This document shows positions 1 to 11,945 of a stretch of 64,000 nucleotides of DNA, in pieces. Numbering within the stretch: position 1 is the stretch's first letter; each line of letters begins with the position of its first letter. The notes under the pieces were generated by a model that saw nothing but the letters and a program-made list of their open reading frames with translations, searched no databases and had not been told where the DNA came from. The DNA is taken from assembly GCF_013744875.1 (NCBI RefSeq), contig NZ_CP059399.1, positions 4,712,001-4,776,000 of the forward strand, given 5' to 3'. The position numbers and the translations under genes were made by a program. This DNA comes from Nocardia huaxiensis. GTDB taxonomy: Bacteria > Actinomycetota > Actinomycetes > Mycobacteriales > Mycobacteriaceae.

Positions 1-2574
<2,574 letters not shown>

Positions 2575-2578
<4 letters not shown>

Positions 2579-3567
2579 GTCTCGCGGTGGAGGTCGGCGG
2601 ACTGGTCAAGTACTACGGGAAAGTGCGGGTGCTGGACGGGATCGACCTCGAAATCCCCTCCGGCACAGTCATGGGATTGCTCGGGCCCAATGGCGCGGGC
2701 AAGACCACGACGGTGCGCATCGTCACCACCCTGCTACGCCCGAGCTCCGGCACGGTGAAAGTCGCGGGCGTGGATGTGCTGAAGAATCCGGCGCGCGCCC
2801 GCACTCGGATCGGACTGTCCGGGCAGTACGCGGCCATCGACGCCAACCTGTCCGGCTTCGAGAATCTGCGCATGGTCGCGCGGCTCTACGGCATGACGCC
2901 GAAGAAGGCCGCCGAGCGTGCCGAAGAGCTGCTGTCCGCGCTCGGCCTCACCCATGCGGCCGGGCGGCGGGCGGGCACCTACTCCGGTGGTATGGCGCGC
3001 CGCCTCGACCTGGCCGGGGCGCTGGTGTGCCGGCCGCCGGTGGTGGTGCTCGACGAACCCACCACCGGTCTGGACCCGCGCGGGCGGCTCGACATGTGGC
3101 GTGTCATCGGCGAATTGGTGGATGACGGCACCACCGTGCTGCTCACCACCCAGTACCTGGAAGAGGCCGACCTGCTGGCCGACCGCATCACCGTCATCGA
3201 CCGCGGCCGCGTCATCGCGCGCGGCTCGGCGGACGAATTGAAGACCTCCATCGGCGGCGACAAGCTCACCGTCACCCTCGCCGCCGGCCAGGATCCGCAG
3301 CCCGCCATGCAGGTGCTGGCGCAGATCGGCATCGGCGAACCCGGCACCGACGCCGGCCACGATCAGATCACCGTTGTCGTCGGCGACGGCACCCGCACCA
3401 TGGTCGAAGCGCTGCGCCGCCTCGACGACGCCGGCGTCTGCATCGTCGACGCCGAAGTGCACCGCCCCAGCCTCGACGACGTATTCCTTTCCCTCACCGG
3501 CAAATCCGCCGAACGCAAGGCCCCCGAACCCGCGCCCGCCGAACTGCAAGAGGAGATCCTGTCGTGA
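2575..3567 (+). CDS. DrrA-like ABC transporter ATP-binding protein
   Basis: A 330-residue ATPase of the daunorubicin-resistance (DrrA) type. It has Walker [10 protein letters not shown] near residue 38, the signature [12 protein letters not shown], Walker [13 protein letters not shown], and the extra C-terminal domain (about residues 220-315) typical of DrrA, which usually contains a conserved segment ending the domain in DVFLSLTG, visible here. It should power export of a hydrophobic small molecule together with the next gene. The ATG overlaps the stop of the NRPS gene by four bases, and its own stop overlaps the permease start, so the three genes form one translationally coupled operon. The most likely cargo is the NRPS product, either for secretion or self-protection; that is inferred from position only. 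Confidence 0.93.
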
Positions 3568-4439
3568 CGACCGCCACCGCCGACAACACCGCGGGTCAGT
3601 CCGCGGCCGGCCACGGCCGACACAGAGCCGACGGACCCTGGATGGTATTGCCCCGGGTCTTCCGCGACAGCGCCATCGTCGCCTACCGCAACCTGCTCAC
3701 CATCCTGCGCGTCCCCACCCTGCTGGTCACCGCCACCATCCAGCCCCTCATGTTCGTTTTCCTCTTCGCCTACATCTTCGGCGCCTCCCTCGGCGGCAGC
3801 CAGTACCGCGAATTTCTCCTCGCCGGAATCTTCACCCAGACAGTCGCTTTCAATGCCGCCTTCACCACCGTCGGCCTCGCCAACGACCTGCACAAAGGCA
3901 TCATCGACCGCATGCGCACCCTGCCCATGTCCCGCCTCGCGGTACTCATGGGCCGCACCCTCTCCGACACGGTCGTCAATATCCTGGCCCTCGCCGTCAT
4001 GGTCGCCTGCGGCTACGTGGTCGGCTGGCGCATCAACGGCTCCATAGCCGACGCCGTCCTGGCCTTCGCAGTAATCCTGCTGTTCGCCTTCGCCATGTCC
4101 TGGGTAGGAGCCATCACCGGCCTGATGTCCCCCAGCGTCGAGGTAGCCCAAAGTGCCGGCCTGATCTGGCTTTTCCCCCTGACCTTCATCTCCTCGGCCT
4201 TCATCTCCGGCGAAACCCTCCCCGGCCCCCTGCGCACCATCGCCGAATGGAACCCCATCACCGCGGTCTCCGCCGCAGGCCGAAAACTCTTCGACAACGG
4301 CGCCCCACCCACCTTCACCCCCGCAGACGGCTGGCCCGCCGAACACTGCGTCGAATACGCCATCTACTGCTCCCTCGCCATACTCGCGGTAGCAGTCCCC
4401 CTCGCCCTCCTCCAATACCGAAAAGTAGCCAGCCACTAA
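3564..4439 (+). CDS. DrrB-like ABC-2 type transporter permease
   Basis: A 291-residue integral membrane protein with about six hydrophobic segments, the first near residues 48-70, and the ABC-2 permease pattern of cytoplasmic motif RMRTLPMSRLAVLMGR after the second segment. It is the membrane partner of the DrrA-like ATPase directly upstream; the GTG start overlaps the ATPase stop (GTGA). Roughly the first 35 residues are a polar, low-complexity cytoplasmic tail. Together they form an exporter of the DrrAB family placed directly behind a peptide synthetase. Confidence 0.92.
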   Translation: MTTATADNTAGQSAAGHGRHRADGPWMVLPRVFRDSAIVAYRNLLTILRVPTLLVTATIQPLMFVFLFAYIFGASLGGSQYREFLLAGIFTQTVAFNAAFTTVGLANDLHKGIIDRMRTLPMSRLAVLMGRTLSDTVVNILALAVMVACGYVVGWRINGSIADAVLAFAVILLFAFAMSWVGAITGLMSPSVEVAQSAGLIWLFPLTFISSAFISGETLPGPLRTIAEWNPITAVSAAGRKLFDNGAPPTFTPADGWPAEHCVEYAIYCSLAILAVAVPLALLQYRKVASH

Positions 4440-4463
4440 CCCTTGCATCCCTAGGCTGTCCTC

Positions 4464-5244
4464 ATGGAACCCCATGTGCCGCTGCGCCATTCACCATCCT
4501 TCGGCGCAGCGGCACACGCCTATTCCCAGCACCGCCCCACCTACGCGACCGCAGCCGTCCACTGGGCCCTCGAACGGGCCCCCGGCCCCCGAGTCCTCGA
4601 CCTGGGGGGCCGGCACAGGCAAACTCACCGCCGCCCTCCTCGCCCTCGACCTCGACGTAATCGCCGTCGAACCAGACCCCGCAATGCTCACCGAACTACA
4701 CCGCACCCTCCCCACCGTGCGTGCTCTCCCCGGCAGCGCCGAAAACATCCCCCTCCCAAACGATTCCATAGACGCCGTCGTCGCCGGCAACGCCCTGCAC
4801 TGGTTCGACATGGCAACCGCCGGCCCCGAAATCGCCAGAGTCCTAACCCCTCGAGGCACCCTGTCCGGCCTGTGGAACGTCCTCGACACCCGCATCGAAT
4901 GGGTCGCCGAACTCGAACGAATCAGCGGCCCCGCAGTAATCGGCCCCCGAGACACCATCACCACCTGGCGCGCGGCAACCGCTACCCTCCACCTCCCCGG
5001 CACAGCCTCCCCCTCCCACTTCACCACCCCGGAACAGGCGGAGTTCCCCCACAGTCAGCCCCGCACCGCCGCCTCCCTCGTCGCCACCCTGGCAACCCGC
5101 GCAGGCGTCCTGGTCATGCCAGAACCCGCACGCCAAGCCACCCTCACCCGCATCCACACCTACCTCTCCACCAGACCCGAAACCGCCACAGGCATATTCG
5201 CCCTCCCAATGCAGACCGGCGTACTCCGCACCCGCCTACGGTGA
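4464..5244 (+). pseudogene. SAM-dependent methyltransferase gene interrupted by a single-base frameshift
   Basis: The first frame encodes a typical class I methyltransferase start (residues 1-46, through the segment GPRVLDLG), then shifts into arginine/proline-rich nonsense. The +1 frame resumes exactly with GAGTGKLT and continues through VIAVEPDPAML, NALHWFD and a full C-terminal half to base 5244. The break lies in a run of six G at 4604-4609; five Gs would restore one frame of about 259 residues. The intact protein would resemble the ubiE/Methyltransf_11 family. Either a real slippage mutation or a homopolymer sequencing error is possible. The gene starts 24 bases after the exporter genes and may have belonged to the same operon. 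Confidence 0.85.
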
Positions 5245-5427
5245 ACCCACCCCTGGCTACGCTGGTCAATCCCGACGGCGGTTATCGATGAACCCCAACA
5301 TCAGCCAGCAGGCTGAGATCCGGTGGTATCGGCCAACTCTGACGTCATCGACGAGCGTGTCCGGCCAGTGGGCGTGTCTATAGAACGCACCGTAATGCCG
5401 AATGCAGAACGATACTCGCGGCGTCGC

Positions 5428-6123
5428 TTAGTCCAAGGGGAGCAGCGCGGTGACCTTGGAGGTGCCGCTCAACACACCTGCCTGCTCGAGGTAGTCGCAG
5501 ATCGGGTCGACCAGCTCCGCGCCCAGGAACTCCAGGTCGTCACGGGTCAGCCGACGTTGATCGGCCAATTCTCGAATCTGCGTCAGTTGCTTTGTGTCAA
5601 CGATGACGCCGAAGACTTCGTCGGTATCGATGTCGATGGAGATCTCCTCGGAGAAGTCCGCGAACTGCTTCATTTCGCCGTCGATGGACTTGTCAGCGAG
5701 ATTCCGCAACCCCATATCGAGACCATCGCTGAGATCGGTTGGGGTGCTGTGCCATTCGCCGTTCTCCCACCATCGAACGAAGCTGATCTGTGTTCCGTCG
5801 ACAACGCGTGGATCGGCGGTCGCGAGGTGTGTGTTCAACACCCATGTGGGAGCGGCGGCGGTCGGGTCGTAGGCGGTGTCAAGTTCGTGGGATTCGTCCC
5901 ACCCGAACAGCACCGCGCGGTCATCCGGATAGATGATCAGTTCGAACCAGTTACCTGCCCCGTCTTGTTTGGTGAGACGGCCGCCTCCGATGATCGCGTG
6001 GGTGCCGATATCGGGCGCGGCTTCTGTGGGCTCGAAACACTCACGAGCGAACACTGCCAGCAGGACGTCTAGCAAAGCCGCCCTGGCCCACAGAACATCA
6101 GGATGTGGCAACAGTAAATCCAT
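5428..6123 (-). CDS. Hypothetical protein of unknown function, acidic, immunity-like
   Basis: I do not recognise a family. The protein is about 231 residues, soluble, acidic and tryptophan-containing, with no signal peptide or membrane segment. The central part (FELIIYPDDRAVLFGWDES) and the acidic C-terminal half resemble in character the single-copy SMI1/SUKH-like or other immunity proteins found in polymorphic toxin loci, but no diagnostic motif is visible. The start was placed at the ATG at 6123 because the 15 residues before it (from 6168) are less protein-like; the longer start remains possible. It faces a barstar-like gene across about 215 bases, which fits an immunity cluster. Confidence 0.6.
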   Translation of the reverse strand: MDLLLPHPDVLWARAALLDVLLAVFARECFEPTEAAPDIGTHAIIGGGRLTKQDGAGNWFELIIYPDDRAVLFGWDESHELDTAYDPTAAAPTWVLNTHLATADPRVVDGTQISFVRWWENGEWHSTPTDLSDGLDMGLRNLADKSIDGEMKQFADFSEEISIDIDTDEVFGVIVDTKQLTQIRELADQRRLTRDDLEFLGAELVDPICDYLEQAGVLSGTSKVTALLPLD

Positions 6124-6339
6124 GCCCGGCAACGTAACATCGCCGTACGATGAACAGGCGGGGGGCAATGACCGCCTGAATCCACACCGAATTCAGTGCT
6201 TTTCGAACAGCAGCCACCGGCAGTCCGGGGCCGACACCGCCCGAAACTCAGGCATGGCGATCGACGTCGGAGGAACTGTGAACCGGCCGTCGCCGCCGAA
6301 GGCGTCTTGCCGTGGCTGACATGTCTGCACCATGCGACG

Positions 6340-6894
6340 ATGCTCGCCGTGGATGCCCCGACGCTCGTTGAACACAGGTCACCCTGGGTTGTCGTGACCG
6401 CCGCCACCGACCCGTGGGTGGCGAGTGAACTCGCCGCGGTCCATGCGCAGGACGGGATCGAAATTCGCCTGGATGCCCGGGAATTGATGGACCCGGCCGC
6501 GTTGTTCCGCGCGTTTGCCACAGACCTGCATTTCCCCCGCTACTTCGGCCACAACTGGGATGCTCTGGCTGACTGCCTCGAGAATCTCCACGGCCCCTGG
6601 CACGATGGCCGCGACATCGCGGTCCTGATCGACAACGCCGATCTCCTGCTGACGGTGGAGTATCTGGGCTTGTTCGTCGAGGTGCTCTGCCAAGCGGCAT
6701 GGCAGGTGAACCTGCGCCTCGACGCGGACGACCAACCGCAAGACGAACCACCCCGGGCCCTGCACTTCGTCCTGCTGCTCAACACGATTCCCGCCGACGC
6801 CTTCACAGCCGGACTCGGCAACCGACGCGGCCTGGCGATCACGATCGCAGCCGGGCGGCTCCTGGCCACCTTGTCCGACGACTACTGGCTTTGA
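6340..6894 (+). CDS. Barstar-family protein (RNase inhibitor-like)
   Basis: A 184-residue protein with the barstar core around residues 45-80: IEIRLDARELMDPAALFRAF followed by LHFPRYFGHNWDALADCLENL, which holds the conserved aromatic-G-x-N-x-DAL-DCL pattern used by barstar to cover the active site of barnase-type ribonucleases. Barstar homologues are usually intracellular immunity proteins against secreted or contact-delivered RNases. No ribonuclease gene is visible next to it, so it looks like an orphan immunity gene. The reading frame is open upstream to 6196, but that part is arginine-rich and unlike coding sequence here, so the ATG at 6340 is preferred. Confidence 0.8.
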   Translation: MLAVDAPTLVEHRSPWVVVTAATDPWVASELAAVHAQDGIEIRLDARELMDPAALFRAFATDLHFPRYFGHNWDALADCLENLHGPWHDGRDIAVLIDNADLLLTVEYLGLFVEVLCQAAWQVNLRLDADDQPQDEPPRALHFVLLLNTIPADAFTAGLGNRRGLAITIAAGRLLATLSDDYWL

Positions 6895-7095
6895 AATCGA
6901 CTGACATATGACGGCCGTCGCCGACCTGGTGTTTTCGGTGAATTGGTGCTGTGGCCGCTCTGGCCGCAACTCGTAGGGAACACACGCTCACACCGCTTCC
7001 CGCGCTGACCGAACCGGCCAAGCGCGACTCGGCCGCAAGCGAGACCGACTGCGGCCCAGAGGTATCCGCTTCTGTCGATGGGTGTGAAGTGCGAG

Positions 7096-7386
7096 CTACC
7101 GTGTCTCACTGCTCTGCCGGTCTTCCCTGTACAGATATCCGGACACGCCGAAGCAATCGTCGTTCTCATCACGAACAAGCACCTGCACCGACTCCGGACG
7201 TGGCCATGGCAACGATTCGAGATACGAAAGCAGGCCACCCCAGTTGTTCCGATAGAACTGAATTACCCAGGCGTAACACTCATTCGAGCCGTACTGGAAT
7301 CCCGCTCCCGAGAAGATCGCATCGTCGATCGGGACGAAGCACTTGATCCACGGGCGGGAATCGTCCGGTTCGGTCAGCGGGTCCAT
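7096..7386 (-). CDS. Small hypothetical protein, possible immunity protein
   Basis: A 96-residue acidic, aromatic-rich protein (WIKCFVPIDDAIFSGAGFQ, then LLSYLESLPWPRPESVQVLV) with no signal peptide or membrane segment. I do not recognise a named family; size, composition and position beside a barstar-like gene suggest another orphan immunity-type protein (inference). The ATG at 7386 is preceded by a perfect AGAGGAGG ribosome-binding site that lies inside a tandemly duplicated 20-base unit (see the repeat entry). Confidence 0.6.
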   Translation of the reverse strand: MDPLTEPDDSRPWIKCFVPIDDAIFSGAGFQYGSNECYAWVIQFYRNNWGGLLSYLESLPWPRPESVQVLVRDENDDCFGVSGYLYREDRQSSETR

Positions 7387-7426
7387 GACCTCCTCTGCCC
7401 CTCTCGGACCTCCTCTGCCCCTCTCG
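7387..7426 (-). repeat. Perfect tandem duplication of a 20-base unit carrying the ribosome-binding site
   Basis: Bases 7387-7406 and 7407-7426 are identical 20-base units. Read on the minus strand each unit contains AGAGGAGG, and the proximal copy ends directly at the ATG of the 96-residue protein. The gene therefore has two identical Shine-Dalgarno sequences, 20 bases apart. Copy number could change by slippage, altering leader structure or translation. Confidence 0.9.
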
Positions 7427-7612
7427 CGAGGACGATCACTTCAGCGAATCTGCTCACCGGACAACGACCTTCCGAAACACCCACTCGGGGCTGCTGCAGG
7501 ACCAGATCGCAGCGTGTGTCCGACGCCGCCCGCAGCCATGAGTACTGCAAGGCCGAGGTGCCGAATCCACTGTCGTGCCGGCGATGTCGCACGCGAGAAA
7601 GGCAGATTCTAT

Positions 7613-8758
7613 TCAGCTGGAGGCGGCTGTCAGCGGTTCAACGGGTGCGGGATCGGTGGCGTGCGGGATGGTGACGGTGGCGAGGAGGGTGGCGGTGGCG
7701 ATGACGAAGCAGGCGATCGTGTACCAGAGGTTGCCGATGGGGTCGCCTGCGGTGGTGATTCCGTCTGTCGCACCGAAGAAATCGGGTAGGGCGGTTGCCC
7801 AGAGGAGGGCCATCACCAGCAGGTAGAAGGCCGCATAGCCCTGGACCAGGCGGTTGCGGATGCCGGGTGGGGGGATGGTCCCGGCACGCAGAGCGGACCA
7901 TTGCCGCACCAGGAGTATTGCCGCCACCACCGACAGGGCGAGAAGCTCCGCGCCGTACAGGAATCCGCGGACGACGTCGCTGCCCATTCCGAACAGCGTG
8001 GCGGGCAGGGGGAGGACGAAGGTGCCCACCGAGGCCAGCAGTCCGATGAGCACTGTGCGCCAGACCAATTGGAGACCGGTGAAATGCGTTCCGGAATCGA
8101 CGTGGCGGCCTACGAAGAATTGCACACACCAGGCCAGGGACATCGGCCACAGGGCTGCGAAAACCACGACGCTGGGGAACGGGACCGAATCGAACATCGG
8201 CTGATTCAGGGGGTTGGTGACCGACCATTCCCACCAGCGGAGTTGGGGTCCGATCTGGTCGAAGGTCTCGTAGAAGGCGTGGTGGACGAAACCTACGCAG
8301 GCCGCGCCGAGGAAGACGCCGTAGCGGCGGAATATGCCCAGCATGCGGACGATTTCGAAGGCGAGCGTGGCCATCAGGGGGTAGATCGCGATGATGTAGA
8401 GGGGGAGGCGGCCCCAGAGGAAATCGACCGTGAAGACGTTGTGCGCGAACATCGTGTCGACGTGTTCGGAGATGCCGAAGGCCGAGGGGAAGTACAGGGG
8501 CGGTTCGATGATGAACAGGTAGGCGGTCGCGCCGAACCAGAGCACCAGGTTGGTGGGGTCGCCGTGTTTGCGCTGGCGAATGATCGCATAGATCAGCGCC
8601 AGCACCGAGCCGAGCACGATCATGAACTCGAGTACCGGCAGGGTCCAGTTCTCGAGGGCTGCCGGGCTGCGGAACTCGACGAGGCCGCCGGTTTCCGCGC
8701 ACGAAAAGCCCAGTCGCGTAGCGAGTTCGGCGAAGGTGGTGGTACACAGATCGCTCAT
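7613..8758 (-). CDS. Multi-spanning integral membrane protein of unknown function
   Basis: A 381-residue protein with roughly eight to nine hydrophobic segments starting near residue 43, linked by short loops, and conserved-looking membrane-face residues such as HHAFYETFDQIGPQLRWWEW. No transporter signature is recognised. The ATG follows a strong AGGAGG and overlaps the stop of the upstream gene (ATGA), so it is translationally coupled to the metal-dependent hydrolase-like gene. Related pairs in actinomycetes are annotated only as hypothetical; a role in a lipid or steroid related pathway is possible but not shown by the sequence. Confidence 0.8.
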   Translation of the reverse strand: MSDLCTTTFAELATRLGFSCAETGGLVEFRSPAALENWTLPVLEFMIVLGSVLALIYAIIRQRKHGDPTNLVLWFGATAYLFIIEPPLYFPSAFGISEHVDTMFAHNVFTVDFLWGRLPLYIIAIYPLMATLAFEIVRMLGIFRRYGVFLGAACVGFVHHAFYETFDQIGPQLRWWEWSVTNPLNQPMFDSVPFPSVVVFAALWPMSLAWCVQFFVGRHVDSGTHFTGLQLVWRTVLIGLLASVGTFVLPLPATLFGMGSDVVRGFLYGAELLALSVVAAILLVRQWSALRAGTIPPPGIRNRLVQGYAAFYLLVMALLWATALPDFFGATDGITTAGDPIGNLWYTIACFVIATATLLATVTIPHATDPAPVEPLTAASS

Positions 8759-9687
8759 CGGGTCACCTCCTGCGGACGCGCGTCGGCGGTGTACCAGCGG
8801 GTGCAGTCGTAACCGGCGTCGTAGCGCTCGAACCAGCGCCCGGCCAGCTCGGGCAGATCCTCGTGCGCCGGGTCATGATGCGGCATTTGGCTGCGCACGA
8901 CGCCGCCGAGTGCGGTGAGCTGCGCCCTGAGCTGCAGCCCGTCGAACGCGCGCGGCATCGGCCCCTTGGTCAGGTACGGCGCGAAGTACTGCAGCACCCG
9001 CTGCTTGGCACGATGCCGGGCGAACATGGACAGCGCGTCGACCTGCCGATCGGCAAGGGGGACATGGTTGTTGAAGCCGGTACACGCGATCCGGATCACC
9101 TTCAGCACGTGCACGAAGATCGACGGCGCCATGCGCATGCGGTAGACCTCGTCTCCCACCAGGGAATTGAAGAGGATCATGGCCGAGCTGCGGTGCTCGA
9201 CCTCCTCGACGAAATGCCAGATGAACATGGAGGCCACCCGGTCGTCGCCGGGACGGAACAGCGTGTCCTCGTTGTCGAGCATGAGCTTGAACACCGGGGT
9301 GAAGGTGGCTTCGAGGTCGGCGGTGTAGGCCAGCCGGTAGTCGTGCGAGGTGGCCTCGGTGAGCAGATCGAATTCGCCGATCACCGCGTCGAGGGTGTTC
9401 TGCAGCCCCGGGTACTGCTTGATCAGGGCCTTCACATGCGCGCGGTGCGCGGTCGAATGATGGCCCTCCTGCCGCATGAACGCGATGGCCTCCGCCGCCA
9501 CCTCCGGATCGGTGAGCGCCGGTTTGAGCTGCATGATCAGCTTCACGATCATCTTCTCGAAGCCGACGGCCAGGAACGACACGGCGTTGGACATGCTCGA
9601 CCAGGCCGGATTCGCCGGGTTCCACAGGAAGGGGACGTCGGCGTCCTCGAATCCGAAATCCATCTTTCGGGGTTGCAAGTTGGTCAC
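8755..9687 (-). CDS. Predicted metal-dependent hydrolase family protein (PF10118-like)
   Basis: About 310 residues, mostly helical. It carries the metal-ligand pattern of this ferritin-like hydrolase family: EGHHSTAHRAH near residue 90 and FVEEVEHRSSA near 175, both rich in Glu/His. The function in the family is not settled; the fold resembles di-iron helical bundles. The GTG at 9687, beginning VTNLQPRKMDFGF, was chosen because GAGG lies about eight bases upstream and the residues before it are not protein-like. It heads an operon with the membrane protein and is divergent from a TetR-type regulator, which is the likely controller. Confidence 0.82.
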   Translation of the reverse strand: MTNLQPRKMDFGFEDADVPFLWNPANPAWSSMSNAVSFLAVGFEKMIVKLIMQLKPALTDPEVAAEAIAFMRQEGHHSTAHRAHVKALIKQYPGLQNTLDAVIGEFDLLTEATSHDYRLAYTADLEATFTPVFKLMLDNEDTLFRPGDDRVASMFIWHFVEEVEHRSSAMILFNSLVGDEVYRMRMAPSIFVHVLKVIRIACTGFNNHVPLADRQVDALSMFARHRAKQRVLQYFAPYLTKGPMPRAFDGLQLRAQLTALGGVVRSQMPHHDPAHEDLPELAGRWFERYDAGYDCTRWYTADARPQEVTR

Positions 9688-9838
9688 AGGGCGTACCTCG
9701 ACTCGGCAAGTAGTTCCATCGAAAAGCCGCGCGCACCGGCGCGATGCGACAACCATACACACAAGCGTCTGAATGTATGATGACTTTGCCGGTTTTGCCG
9801 TTCCTGCACCCGCGAAGCACTGTGATAACGTCCGCCCG

Positions 9839-10447
9839 GTGGCACGCAGAAGGGGATGGGGCGGCAGTCCGCCGGCGAATGATCAAGAGGCGCATGGCCG
9901 TATCGTCGCCACCGCGGTCGAGCTGATCGGCCGGACCGGCGCGGCGATCAGCATCGCCGATGTGGCCGAGGCGCTCGGCGTCATCCGGCAGACCGTGTAC
10001 CGCTACTTCCCCAGCGCCGAATCCCTCATGGCCGCAGCGGCCATCGCCTCGGTCGACGGCTTCCTCGACCGCCTGACCGCCCACGTCGCGGGCCTCGGCG
10101 ATCCGGTCGAAGCCATGACCGAGGGCGTCGTCTACACCCTCGCCGAAGTCCGCCGCACTCCACATCTGGGCATCCTGCTGTCGCGCTCGTACTCCAGCGT
10201 CGATCCGGACAGCCTCACCTCCGATCAGGCGAAAGCCTTCGGCATGTCCATGATCCGGCGCTTCGACGTCGACTGGGAACAGCACGGCTACGACGACGCC
10301 GCCCTACTGGAACTCGTCGAATACGTCCTGCGCACCATGCACTCGTTCTTCGTCTCCCCGGGCACCCGCACCGAGGATCAACTGCGCGCCTACCTCCACC
10401 GCTGGATGGGCAGCGCGATAGCCGCACAACGGGAGTACGCGCGATGA
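9839..10447 (+). CDS. TetR/AcrR-family transcriptional regulator
   Basis: A 202-residue protein with an N-terminal TetR helix-turn-helix (ISIADVAEALGVIRQTVYRYF, about residues 30-52 of the product) and a helical ligand-binding C-terminal domain. The GTG start giving VARRRGWGGSPP matches the usual opening of this actinobacterial TetR group; an ATG at 9773 would add 22 residues. It is divergent from the hydrolase/membrane-protein operon and probably represses it and itself. Its stop overlaps the ATG of the acetyltransferase that follows. Confidence 0.9.
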   Translation: MARRRGWGGSPPANDQEAHGRIVATAVELIGRTGAAISIADVAEALGVIRQTVYRYFPSAESLMAAAAIASVDGFLDRLTAHVAGLGDPVEAMTEGVVYTLAEVRRTPHLGILLSRSYSSVDPDSLTSDQAKAFGMSMIRRFDVDWEQHGYDDAALLELVEYVLRTMHSFFVSPGTRTEDQLRAYLHRWMGSAIAAQREYAR

Positions 10448-10986
10448 TCTGGCCCTTCGACATCGCCGCGTCCGGGCTGACCGACGGGCAGGTGTCGCTT
10501 CGCGAATACCGTTGCGCCGATGCGGAAGAACTGTTCGAAGCCTTGCGCGATGACCGCGCCTGGGAGCACATCCCCCGTGAGATCCCGCGCGACGCAGCAG
10601 AATTCGACGCGCGAGTGCGGGCCGGGCTGCCTGGGCTCGAACGCGCGGCCTTCACCATCAGGCAGCGCGAGCGGGTGGTCGGCGGCACCTCGATCTTCTA
10701 CGACCCGGCGACCCCCGGTGGGGTGGAAATCGGTGCCACACAGTTCGATCCGGCGGTGTGGGGGACAGGTGTGAACACCCGCGCCAAACACCTGCTGATG
10801 CGCGAGATCTTCGCGCGGGGGGCCGACTGGATCCAATTCCGCACCGACGAGCGCAATGGCCGCTCGGCGGCCGCGATCCGCAAACTCGGGGCGACGGATC
10901 TCGGTGTGCGGCAGGACGATCTCGTCCGGCGCGACGGCAGCGTCCGGCGCAGCCGCTGGTTCCGTCTGGACCGTCCCGCGGGCTGA
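10444..10986 (+). CDS. GNAT-family N-acetyltransferase (RimJ/RimL-like)
   Basis: A 180-residue protein with the GNAT fold of the RimL group: SLREYRCADAEELFEAL at the N-terminus, the acetyl-CoA region around VWGTGVNTRAKHLLMREIF, and the usual ending DERNGRSAAAIRKLGA. The acyl acceptor is not predictable; homologues acetylate ribosomal proteins, antibiotics or amino acids. The ATG overlaps the TetR stop by four bases, so the two are co-translated. Confidence 0.9.
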   Translation: MIWPFDIAASGLTDGQVSLREYRCADAEELFEALRDDRAWEHIPREIPRDAAEFDARVRAGLPGLERAAFTIRQRERVVGGTSIFYDPATPGGVEIGATQFDPAVWGTGVNTRAKHLLMREIFARGADWIQFRTDERNGRSAAAIRKLGATDLGVRQDDLVRRDGSVRRSRWFRLDRPAG

Positions 10987-11022
10987 TGCTGAGGGTAACG
11001 AACGGGTTGATAGTTTTGACCG

Positions 11023-11880
11023 ATGAGCGGAGTGCGTGAGAAAGCCCAAGCCGACAATGCCATCACGGCCGAGGGCATAGGCATACCGCCGTATTTCGTC
11101 TCCCTCGAACCCACAGCAGACGGCTTCGACCGTTACCTGGCCACCGAGTCCACCGTGAGCGTCTGGGCTCCCACCATGCAGCACGGCGCACCCCCGTCGG
11201 CCCTGCTGGCCCGCGCCATCGAACACTGCGCACCGCGCGCGGGCACCCGCATCGGCCGGCTCACCATGGAGATCCTGGGCCCGATCCCGGTCTCCGAGAT
11301 CGAGGTTCGCGCCTGGATCGAACGCCCCGGCAAACGCGTCGAAATGGTCGCCGCCGAACTCGCGGCCCGGAAACCGGACGGCACCCGCCGCGTGGTCGCC
11401 ACCGCCCGCGCCTGGCGCATCGCCACCTCCGACACCGCGGCCGTGGCCCTCACCCAGGACCAGCCGCTGCCCCCGGTCGCCGAGACCTCCGGTTTCGACT
11501 CGGGCATCCCCTCCGGCTGGGATGTCGGCTATGTGCGGACCGTGGACCTGCGCGCCATCGACGGACCCGGCCGCCGCGTGTGGGTGCGCTCGCTCACCAC
11601 CGTGGTCGACGACGAGCCGATGACCCCGCTCGTGCGCGCCCTCGCCGTCGTGGACATCGCGAACGGTGTTGGCGCCCAGCTCGATCCGGCCCACTGGACC
11701 TTCCTCAACACCGACCTCACCGTCGACCTGTTCCGCGCCCCGGAAGGCGAATGGATCGGCCTGGACGTGCAGACCTCCATCGGCCCCGACGGCATCGGCC
11801 TGTGCTCCACCACCCTGTTCGACGAACAGGGCGCGCTCGGCCGCTCGATGCAAACCCTCGAGGTCCGCCCCCGCGACTGA
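11023..11880 (+). CDS. Thioesterase family protein (double hot-dog, TesB-like)
   Basis: A 285-residue protein with two hot-dog halves, typical of TesB-like acyl-CoA thioesterases. The first half contains HGAPPSALLARAIE, where the GxPPSALLARA pattern on the hot-dog helix is conserved; the second half includes VVDIANGVGAQLDP and LFRAPEGEWIGLDVQT. It probably hydrolyses acyl-CoA thioesters in the cytoplasm. A strong hairpin terminator follows directly after its stop. Confidence 0.82.
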   Translation: MSGVREKAQADNAITAEGIGIPPYFVSLEPTADGFDRYLATESTVSVWAPTMQHGAPPSALLARAIEHCAPRAGTRIGRLTMEILGPIPVSEIEVRAWIERPGKRVEMVAAELAARKPDGTRRVVATARAWRIATSDTAAVALTQDQPLPPVAETSGFDSGIPSGWDVGYVRTVDLRAIDGPGRRVWVRSLTTVVDDEPMTPLVRALAVVDIANGVGAQLDPAHWTFLNTDLTVDLFRAPEGEWIGLDVQTSIGPDGIGLCSTTLFDEQGALGRSMQTLEVRPRD

Positions 11881-11899
11881 CCCGCACCCGACAACGAAC

Positions 11900-11929
11900 G
11901 AGGCCCCCGCACCGAAGTGCGGGGGCCTC
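11900..11929. terminator. Bidirectional hairpin terminator
   Basis: A 13-base perfect inverted repeat (GAGGCCCCCGCAC with a four-base loop CGAA) lies between the convergent thioesterase and rbpA genes, fitting termination of both. Confidence 0.85.
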
Positions 11930-11945
11930 GCCCGTCAAGCATCCG

